Source of the DNA: Myxococcales bacterium
GTDB taxonomy: Bacteria; Myxococcota_A; UBA9160; JALSIO01
DNA: 6,570 nucleotides
Assembly: GCA_026989995.1 (NCBI GenBank)
Contig: JALSIO010000032.1
Location: 1-6,570 of the forward strand
Direction of reading: 5' to 3'
Part shown: piece after piece, positions 1 to 6,570 of the stretch
How positions within the stretch are numbered: the stretch's first letter is position 1
Layout: each line of letters starts with the position of its first letter
The notes under the pieces: model-generated
The model's database searches: none
Told to the model about the DNA's origin: nothing
What the model saw: only the letters and a program-made list of their open reading frames with translations
Position numbers and translations under genes: made by a program

Positions 1-151
1 GTGCCGACATGGCGCGGCATTGTACGGGCTCCCCCGGGCCCCCGCCGGACCCCCGAGGGACGGGCGCAGCCGGGGTCTTCCGGCCCGCCCACCCGGGGCT
101 ACCCTGCCGGGGCCCGCGCATCTCCCTCCGGACGGCGCGGCGGGTGGCACC
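1..151. other. Upstream leader region of the cluster, no gene recognised
   Basis: All three forward frames are open here, but only because the sequence is so GC-rich. The translations are rich in Pro, Arg, Gly and Ala and resemble no protein end I recognise. A five-base-pair stem (GCCGG at 69-73 with CCGGC at 80-84) is visible but has no T-run, so it is not a convincing terminator. The region presumably contains the promoter for yceD-rpmF-fabD. I could not pick out a -35/-10 pair I would defend. Confidence 0.4.
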
Positions 152-754
152 ATGGCAGGTCGGGAACTCCTCCTCCACGTCGAGGGCATCTCCGAGACGC
201 CCCGGCACTACCGCTTCGAGGCCGGTGGGGGCTTTCTCGCGGAGGCGGGCGCGCGCTGCGTCGAACTCCGGGAGGGGGTCGAGGCACCTCCGGTCTTCGA
301 GCTCACGGCCCACCGGGCCGGCGCCGACCTCGTGCTCGAGGGCGTGGCCCGGGCCGAGGTCTCGTTCACGTGCGGCCGCTGCCTGACTCGCTATCGTGGT
401 GCCCTCCGCGAGCCCTTCCGGCTCGTGCTCGAGCCGGCCGGTGAGCGGGTCCCCGCGGAGCCCGAGGCGGCGCGTCTCCTGGAGCGGGACGGCATGTGCC
501 TGGGGGACGAGCTCGAGGCGGGCTGGTTCCGGGGGCCCCGGCTGGACCTCTCGGAGTTCTTCCACGAGGTCCTCGCCCTCGCGCTTCCGGTGCAGCCGGT
601 GTGCGACGAGGGCTGCCGGGGGCTGTGTCCCGGTTGCGGGATCGACCGCAACCGGGAGGTCTGTGCCTGCGAGGACCGGCGGCCGTCCTCGCCCTTTGCC
701 GACCTCGCCGGGCTCAAGCTCGGGGGTGGGGGTACGCCCCGAGGAGGGAGCTGA
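152..754 (+). CDS. yceD: YceD/DUF177 family protein (23S rRNA accumulation protein)
   Basis: A 200-residue DUF177 protein. Family members are encoded next to rpmF, and in E. coli and plants they are linked to 23S rRNA accumulation or processing, so a cytosolic role in ribosome assembly is expected. The sequence shows the family's cysteine pattern: a CGRC pair at residues 74-77, then a cluster at Cys151, Cys155, Cys159, Cys162, Cys171 and Cys173 around a CRGLCPGCG segment. This is probably a metal-binding knuckle. E. coli YceD is about 173 residues, so the length fits. I chose the ATG at 152. The 44 codons upstream in the same frame are Pro/Gly/Arg-rich and unlike the family, and the protein from 152 begins with the expected short beta strand. 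The ribosome site is weak (GGGTGG just upstream). The stop codon overlaps the rpmF start in a TGATG arrangement at 752-756, indicating translational coupling. The last 15 or so residues are glycine-rich and not conserved. Confidence 0.9.
   Translation: MAGRELLLHVEGISETPRHYRFEAGGGFLAEAGARCVELREGVEAPPVFELTAHRAGADLVLEGVARAEVSFTCGRCLTRYRGALREPFRLVLEPAGERVPAEPEAARLLERDGMCLGDELEAGWFRGPRLDLSEFFHEVLALALPVQPVCDEGCRGLCPGCGIDRNREVCACEDRRPSSPFADLAGLKLGGGGTPRGGS
741..748 (+). promoter_or_regulatory. Ribosome binding site of rpmF
   Basis: The purine run GAGGAGGG lies inside the end of yceD, five bases before the rpmF ATG at 754. It is a near-ideal Shine-Dalgarno sequence and fixes that start. Confidence 0.75.
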
Positions 755-936
755 TGGCAGTCCCGAAGCGACGCACCTCGCGGGCCCGGCGCGACAAGCG
801 CCGCGCCCACGACGCCCTCCGCCCCCCGGCGAGGGCCACCTGCTCGAACTGCGGCGCGCCTCGTGCTCCCCACCGGGTGTGCCCGAGCTGCGGTTTCTAC
901 CGCGACCGGGTGGTCATCGAGACCGAGCCGGAGTAG
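754..936 (+). CDS. rpmF: Large ribosomal subunit protein bL32
   Basis: A 60-residue basic protein, the normal length for bL32, a structural protein of the 50S subunit. The N-terminus MAVPKRRTSRARRDKRRAH is the conserved rRNA-binding tail of the family. Residues 30-46 form a zinc ribbon with two CxxC pairs (Cys30/Cys33 and Cys43/Cys46), so this is the zinc-containing (C+) form, not the cysteine-free paralogue some bacteria use under zinc shortage. The start overlaps the yceD stop by one base and has a strong ribosome site. The next gene, fabD, begins three bases after the stop. In many bacteria rpmF is followed by plsX and fabH. Here both are missing from that place. Confidence 0.97.
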   Translation: MAVPKRRTSRARRDKRRAHDALRPPARATCSNCGAPRAPHRVCPSCGFYRDRVVIETEPE

Positions 937-939
937 CCG

Positions 940-1896
940 TTGCTGGCTTGGCTCTTCCCCGGCCAGGGGTCCCAGGCGGTCGGCATGGGCTGCGACGTCT
1001 CCGCTGCCGTGCCCGCCGCCCGGGAGGTCTTCGAGCGCGCGGACGAGGCGCTCGGCATGCCCCTCTCGCGTCTGTGCTTCGAAGGCCCGGAGTCGGAGCT
1101 CCGCCGGACCGAGATCCAGCAGCCGGCCATCCTGACCACCAGCGTGGCGCTCTTGCGTGCCCTCGAGGCCGAGCTCGGTGCGAAGTGCCGGCCGGCCTTC
1201 GTGGGCGGGCATTCCCTGGGCGAGTACACGGCGCTCGTCGCCTCCGGTGCCCTGGGCTTCGAGGACGCCGTGCAGTTGGTGGCCCTCCGGGGGCGGTTCA
1301 TGCAGGAGGCGGTGCCGGAGGGGCGGGGCGCCATGGCCGCGGTCCTCGGAGCACCCGCGCAGGTCGTCGAGGAGGCGTGCCGGGAGGCCTCGGCCCGGAG
1401 CGGCGGGGTGGTGACCCCGGCGGGGTACAACGCCCCCGAGCAGATCTCCATCGCGGGGCACCGGGAGGCGGTGACCCGTGCCTGCGAGCTCGCGCTCGAG
1501 GCCGGGGCCCGGAGGGCCGTCCCCCTCGAGGTCTCGGCTCCCTTCCACTGCCCGCTCATGGCGCCCGCGGCCGAGAAGCTCGATGCCGAGCTGGCCGCCG
1601 TGTCCTTCGCCGAGCCGGATCCGCCGGTGGTGACCAACGTGGAGGCGGCTCCGAACCGCCGCGGGGATCGGATCCGCGAGCTGCTCCGGCGCCAGGTGAC
1701 CGAGCCGGTCCGCTTCGTGGCGATGGTCCGCGCCCTCCGGGAGCTCGGCGTGACGCGGGTGATCGAGGTGGGCCCGGGTCGCGTGCTCTCCGGGCTCGTG
1801 GGTCGCATCGACCGGGAGCTCGCCCGGGCCAACCTGTCCTCGGCCTCGGCACTGCCGGCGGCCGCGGAGTTCGTGCGCGAGGCCACCGGCAGCTAA
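940..1896 (+). CDS. fabD: Malonyl-CoA:ACP transacylase
   Basis: A 318-residue cytosolic enzyme that transfers malonate from malonyl-CoA to the phosphopantetheine arm of AcpP, supplying extender units for type II fatty acid synthesis. The length is close to E. coli FabD (309). Visible active-site elements are the GQGSQ loop at residues 8-12, the nucleophile elbow GHSLGEY with Ser92, Arg117 in the ALRGR segment that binds the malonyl carboxylate, the catalytic histidine His203 in SAPFHCPLM, and Gln252 in RRQVTEPVRF. The C-terminal EVGPGRVLSGL motif is also typical. The start is a TTG three bases after the rpmF stop, with a short GGAG (930-933) six bases upstream. No ATG or GTG lies in frame before the conserved WLFPGQG segment, so TTG is the best choice. 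TTG plus a weak ribosome site suggests modest, coupled translation. Downstream there is a spacer rather than fabG. Confidence 0.96.
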   Translation: MLAWLFPGQGSQAVGMGCDVSAAVPAAREVFERADEALGMPLSRLCFEGPESELRRTEIQQPAILTTSVALLRALEAELGAKCRPAFVGGHSLGEYTALVASGALGFEDAVQLVALRGRFMQEAVPEGRGAMAAVLGAPAQVVEEACREASARSGGVVTPAGYNAPEQISIAGHREAVTRACELALEAGARRAVPLEVSAPFHCPLMAPAAEKLDAELAAVSFAEPDPPVVTNVEAAPNRRGDRIRELLRRQVTEPVRFVAMVRALRELGVTRVIEVGPGRVLSGLVGRIDRELARANLSSASALPAAAEFVREATGS

Positions 1897-2006
1897 CCCG
1901 CGGGCCCCGGCGTGCGGGCTCCCGGATTCGGTACAGTCGGTTGCTCACAGCGCAGGGCTTCGCTGGAGGCCCGGACCCCTGACCCCGGGGGAGCAGGGAG
2001 GTGGTC
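1897..2006 (+). other. fabD-acpP spacer, possible acpP promoter region
   Basis: This 110-base gap is the only sizeable intergenic region after yceD. A stem of CCCGC (1897-1901) with GCGGG (1914-1918) follows the fabD stop, but there is no T-run, so I do not call a terminator. The stretch 1924-1946 is less GC-rich than its surroundings and contains TACAGT (1932-1937), a four-of-six match to a -10 box. I see no convincing -35. A separate promoter for the abundant AcpP is plausible but is inferred from position. The spacer ends in the acpP ribosome site. Confidence 0.35.
1996..2001 (+). promoter_or_regulatory. Ribosome binding site of acpP, decides the start
   Basis: GGGAGG lies five bases before the ATG at 2007. 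A GTG at 2001 is in frame, two codons earlier, but it overlaps this site, so initiation there would leave no ribosome site. The ATG is therefore preferred. Confidence 0.7.
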
Positions 2007-2255
2007 ATGACGGAGGCGGCCGCGATCGAGGACCGCATCACCAAGCTCATCGTCGAGAAGCTCGGTGTCGCCGCCGACGAGGTGGTTCCGGAGGCGTCCT
2101 TCCTCGACGACCTCGGCGCCGACTCGCTCGACATCGTCGAGCTGGTCATGGCGATGGAGGAGGAGTTCGACATCGAGGTTCCCGACGACGACGCCGAGAA
2201 GATCCAGACCGTCGGCGACGCCATCGCGTACCTGAAGGAACGGGTCGAGCGCTGA
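2007..2255 (+). CDS. acpP: Acyl carrier protein
   Basis: An 82-residue acidic protein, near the family's usual 77-80. It carries growing acyl chains on a 4'-phosphopantetheine group. The attachment site is Ser40 in the motif LGADSLD, preceded by the typical FLDDLG and followed by the helix [12 protein letters not shown]. Helix 3 and the C-terminal [10 protein letters not shown] are also standard. Partners in this window are FabD, which loads malonate, and FabF, which elongates. The ribosome site is strong and the codons are mostly C-ending (GTC, CTC, GAC, ATC), which fits high expression. The stop is two bases before the fabF ATG. Confidence 0.97.
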   Translation: MTEAAAIEDRITKLIVEKLGVAADEVVPEASFLDDLGADSLDIVELVMAMEEEFDIEVPDDDAEKIQTVGDAIAYLKERVER

Positions 2256-2257
2256 CC

Positions 2258-3557
2258 ATGGTCGCCGCGCCCCCCCCGCGCCGCCGGGTGGTGGTCACGG
2301 GCATGGGCTGCGTCACCCCGCTCGGCCCGGATCTCGAAACCACCTTCCGGGCCCTGCTCGACGGGCACTCCGGAATCCGTCCCATCTCGCGCTTCGATCC
2401 CTCCGCGCTTCCGGTGCGCATCGCCGGGGAGGTTCGCGAGGAGCCGCCCGTGGAGGGGGTCCCGGAGAAGGAGAGGCGACGCATCGACCGCTTCGCCTGG
2501 CTCGCCCTCGGTGCAGCCGTCGAGGCGATGGGAGACGCCGGTCTCTCCGGTCCCGGGTCGGCGGATCCGGAGCGGGCGGGGGTCGCGATGGCCTCCGCGA
2601 TCGGCGGCATCGAGACCATCATCACCAATCACCGCGCCATGCTCGAGGGGGGGGTCCGGCGCATCAGCCCCTTCGCCATCCCCATGTGCATCCCGAACAT
2701 GGCGAGCGGCCTGATCGCCATCCGCTTCGGCCTGCGAGGGCCGAACCTCTGCCACGCCACCGCCTGCGCGTCCGGCGCCCACGCCATCGGGGAGTCCCTT
2801 CGGCTGCTCCGCTCCGGTGCCGCGGATGTCATGATCGCCGGCGGCGCCGAGGCGCCCATCATCGACTTCGTGGTGGGAGGTTTCGCCCGCATGCGGGCGC
2901 TCTCCACGCGCAACGACGCGCCGGAGGCGGCGAGCCGCCCCTTCGACGCGGACCGCGACGGCTTCGTGATGGCCGAGGGAGCGGGGGCGCTCGTCCTCGA
3001 GACCCTCGAGCACGCCCTCGCCCGCGGGGCCCGGATCCGCGGCGAGGTGCTCGGCTACGGGCTCTCCGCCGATGCGCACCACATCGCCAACCCCCGCGAG
3101 GACGGCGCCGGGGCGCTCGCCTGCATGCGGCTCGCCCTCGCGGACGCGGGGCTCGGGCCCGGGGATGTCGACCACGTGAATCCGCACGCCACGAGCACGC
3201 CGGCCGGGGACCTCGCCGAGGCCCGCGCGCTCGCGGAGCTCCTCGGCCCGAGGAGGAAGGAGGTCCCGGTGTCGGCGACCAAGGGCGCGACGGGCCACCT
3301 GCTCGGCGCCGCCGGTGCCGTGGAGGCCATCCTCGCCCTCCGGAGCCTCGAGGCGGGATGGCTGCCACCCACCCTGAACCTCCTCTCCCCGGACCCGGAG
3401 TGCGACCTCGACCTCGTGACCCCCAAGGCCCGCGAGACCCGCGCGCGGGTGGCGCTTTCCAATTCCTTCGGCTTCGGGGGAACCAACGCGACGCTCGTCC
3501 TCGGGCGATTCGACGACACCGCCGCTCCCGGCCCGGCGGTGCGAGGGAGGGACTCGG

Positions 3558-3565
<8 letters not shown>
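2258..3565 (+). CDS. fabF: Beta-ketoacyl-ACP synthase II
   Basis: A 435-residue condensing enzyme that joins malonyl-ACP to acyl-ACP to elongate fatty acids. The thiolase-fold catalytic residues are present: Cys170 in the ATACASGAH elbow, His310 in [11 protein letters not shown], Lys342 in [11 protein letters not shown] and His347 in the same segment. The glycine-rich C-terminal loop [10 protein letters not shown] is at residues 401-410. The protein is about 20 residues longer than E. coli FabF (413). The surplus includes a short Pro/Arg-rich N-terminus before RRVVVTGMG and a low-complexity tail after residue 417. The tail's coding sequence contains the ribosome site of the next gene and overlaps it by eight bases. 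The start is the ATG two bases after acpP. It has only a distant AAGGAA (2235-2240), so it probably depends on coupling to acpP. The motifs NPHAT and KGATGH differ from the NAHGT and KSMTGH of E. coli, but they are allowed variants. FabB-type specificity cannot be fully excluded, but the neighbourhood and sequence favour FabF. Confidence 0.95.
3544..3551 (+). promoter_or_regulatory. Ribosome binding site of rpiB-glyA
   Basis: AGGGAGGG lies inside the last codons of fabF, six bases before the GTG at 3558. This supports the GTG as the real start and the eight-base overlap with fabF. Confidence 0.65.
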
Positions 3566-5264
<1,699 letters not shown>

Positions 5265-5267
5265 GCC

Positions 5268-5747
5268 GTGATCTGCCCCTCCTGCGGGACGGGCGAGAGC
5301 CGCGTGATCGACTCACGGATGGCTCGGGATGGCAGCGAGATCCGCCGCCGGCGCGAGTGCCTGGAGTGCGGGCGCCGCTTCACCACGCGAGAGCGGATGG
5401 AGGAGTCCATGCCGCGGGTGGTCAAGCGCGACGAGCGCCGCGAGGAGTACGACCGGGCGAAGGTCCTCGCCGGGATCCAGCGGGCCTGCACCAAGCGGCC
5501 CGTCTCCCAGGACGCCGTGGAGCTCATGGTGGACCGGCTCGAGAAGCGCCTCGTCGAGCTCGGCGACGGCGAGGTGCCAAGCCGGCTGATCGGCGAGGTG
5601 GTGATGCGGGAGCTCACCGCGGTGGACCACGTGGCGGCAGCGCGCTTCGCCTCGGTGTTCCTGGGCTTCCAGGGGCCCGAGGACTACCGGAAGTTCTTCG
5701 CCTCGGTGGCGGAGGGCCGCGAGCCGGACCCGGGCAGCCGGGACTAG
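5268..5747 (+). CDS. nrdR: Transcriptional repressor NrdR
   Basis: A 159-residue protein, the normal length for NrdR, which represses ribonucleotide reductase genes by binding NrdR boxes when its ATP-cone senses high dATP relative to ATP. The N-terminal zinc ribbon has Cys3 and Cys6 (MICPSCG) and Cys31 and Cys34 (CLECGRRFTT). Residues from about 46 to 136 form the ATP-cone, beginning with PRVVKRDERREEYDRAKV, a standard ATP-cone opening. The GTG start lies three bases after the rpiB-glyA stop and places the zinc ribbon at the usual second residue. A GGGAGGA (5251-5257) inside the previous gene is a ribosome site with rather long spacing. Its targets are not in this window. I saw no NrdR box here, so autoregulation has no support. 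It sits beside genes for one-carbon and ribose metabolism, as it often sits beside glyA or ribD elsewhere. Confidence 0.96.
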   Translation: MICPSCGTGESRVIDSRMARDGSEIRRRRECLECGRRFTTRERMEESMPRVVKRDERREEYDRAKVLAGIQRACTKRPVSQDAVELMVDRLEKRLVELGDGEVPSRLIGEVVMRELTAVDHVAAARFASVFLGFQGPEDYRKFFASVAEGREPDPGSRD

Positions 5748-5750
5748 TCC

Positions 5751-6570
5751 GTGCGGGCCGAGGAGGCGATGCGCGCGGCGCTGCGCCAGGCGCGCCGCGC
5801 GTCGGGCCGAACCGCCCCCAATCCGGCCGTGGGGGCGGTGATCGTTCGGGGGAACCGCATCCTCGGCGCGGGGTTCACCCGTCCGCCCGGAGGCCCCCAC
5901 GCCGAGGTGGTCGCCCTCGATGCCGCCCGCCGGCAGGTCGGTCCCCGGGCCCTCCGCGGCGCCACCCTCGCGGTGACTCTCGAGCCCTGCTCCCACCACG
6001 GTCGCACCGGTCCCTGCACCCGGGCCATCCTCGAAGCGGGCATCCGCCGGGTCCTCGTGGGGATTCGCGATCCCCATCCGAACGTGGCCGGCCGCGGCAT
6101 CCGCCGGCTCCGGCAGGCCGGTCTCGAGGTCCGCGTGGGGATCCTGGAAGAGGCCTGCCGCGAGCAGCACCGGGGCTTTCTCTCGGTGGTGGAGCGGGGT
6201 CGCCCCTTCGTGCACCTGAAGCTCGCCGCCAGCCTCGACGGCCGGATCGCCACCGCCTCCGGCGAGTCGCGCTGGATCACCGGAGAGGGGGCGCGGGCGG
6301 CGGTGCACCGGCTGCGCGCGCGCGTGGACGCGATCGCGGTGGGGGCGGGAACGGTGCAGGTCGACGATCCGGAGCTCACGGCCCGTCGCGCCGGACGGGT
6401 GGTCCACCGGCCCGTCCGGGTGATCTTCGACACCCGGCTGCGGGTGCCGCCTTCCGCCCGCGTCTACGCGGGGGACGCGGCGGCGCTCGTCCTCTGTTCG
6501 CGCCGCGCACCGGCTCTCCGCCGGAGTCGGCTGCGCGCGGTGGGGGTGCGCGTGGTGCAGGTGCCGGCGC
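5751..6570 (+). CDS. ribD: Bifunctional riboflavin deaminase/reductase RibD (3' end outside window)
   Basis: The first 273 residues of a protein usually about 360-370 long; the gene runs off the right edge. RibD performs the deamination and then the side-chain reduction of the pyrimidine intermediate made from GTP in riboflavin synthesis. The N-terminal cytidine-deaminase-like domain (about 1-145) shows TAPNPAVGAVIV, the zinc ligands His50 (with catalytic Glu52 in HAEVVAL), Cys80 and Cys89 in LEPCSHHGRTGPC, and the later DPHPNVAGRG. The reductase domain starts near 152 with HLKLAASLDGRIAT, GESRWITG and VDDPELT. The GTG start three bases after nrdR aligns exactly with E. coli RibD (second conserved Met at residue 7). 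It has a poor ribosome site. The ATG at 5769 has GAGGAGG upstream, but only two bases away, so it is less likely. The gap is too short for an FMN riboswitch, so expression should follow nrdR. ribE, ribBA and ribH may follow outside the window. Confidence 0.96.
   Translation, partial: MRAEEAMRAALRQARRASGRTAPNPAVGAVIVRGNRILGAGFTRPPGGPHAEVVALDAARRQVGPRALRGATLAVTLEPCSHHGRTGPCTRAILEAGIRRVLVGIRDPHPNVAGRGIRRLRQAGLEVRVGILEEACREQHRGFLSVVERGRPFVHLKLAASLDGRIATASGESRWITGEGARAAVHRLRARVDAIAVGAGTVQVDDPELTARRAGRVVHRPVRVIFDTRLRVPPSARVYAGDAAALVLCSRRAPALRRSRLRAVGVRVVQVPA

Noticed and set aside
20..151. 44-codon N-terminal extension of YceD
   Set aside because: It is Pro/Gly/Arg-rich with no similarity to the family N-terminus. 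The ATG at 152 gives a normal-length DUF177 protein.
391..1548. 385-codon minus-strand frame over yceD, rpmF and fabD
   Set aside because: It is a shadow frame. The sense strand carries clear conserved motifs throughout, while this one has none.
1897..1920. Rho-independent terminator after fabD
   Set aside because: A five-base-pair stem can form, but there is no T-run and the loop is long. In such GC-rich DNA this is expected by chance.
5745..5752. FMN riboswitch before ribD
   Set aside because: Only three bases separate nrdR and ribD, so there is no room for an aptamer, and no RFN-like sequence was noticed in the nrdR end.
5313..6407. 364-codon minus-strand frame over nrdR and ribD
   Set aside because: It is a shadow of two confidently recognised genes, with biased composition and no motif.

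Overview
This is a very GC-rich (by eye clearly above 70% G+C) bacterial stretch with dense, same-strand, tightly coupled housekeeping genes. All eight genes are on the + strand: yceD (DUF177), rpmF, fabD, acpP, fabF, a fused rpiB-glyA gene, nrdR, and the 5' part of ribD, which runs off the right edge. The order acpP-fabF-rpiB-glyA-nrdR-ribD behind yceD-rpmF resembles what I recall from delta-proteobacterial lineages such as Geobacter. I therefore infer a high-GC member of Desulfobacterota, Myxococcota or a related uncultured phylum. That placement is from memory of gene order, not from a search.

Layout. Positions 1-151 lie upstream of yceD, look non-coding and should hold the promoter of the cluster. 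Positions 152-936 carry yceD and rpmF, the usual ribosome-linked head of fatty-acid synthesis clusters. Positions 940-1896 encode malonyl-CoA:ACP transacylase (fabD), directly after rpmF with no plsX or fabH between. A 110-base spacer follows where fabG would often sit, then acpP (2007-2255) and fabF (2258-3565). Positions 3558-5264 are one uninterrupted frame encoding ribose-5-phosphate isomerase B followed by a complete serine hydroxymethyltransferase. NrdR (5268-5747) and RibD (from 5751) complete the window.

How the genes work together. FabD loads malonate on AcpP and FabF elongates the acyl chain. The RpiB half supplies or removes ribose-5-phosphate. The GlyA half makes glycine and 5,10-methylene-tetrahydrofolate. 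All of these feed purine and thymidylate synthesis, so the adjacent ribonucleotide reductase repressor NrdR and the GTP-consuming riboflavin enzyme RibD fit a nucleotide and cofactor theme. Apart from the fabD-acpP spacer, neighbouring genes overlap or are at most 3 bases apart, which suggests one or two transcripts with translational coupling.

The window is essentially core metabolism. I see no mobile element, CRISPR array, tRNA, rRNA or defence system. The main oddities are the RpiB-GlyA fusion and the absence of plsX, fabH and fabG from an otherwise canonical cluster.
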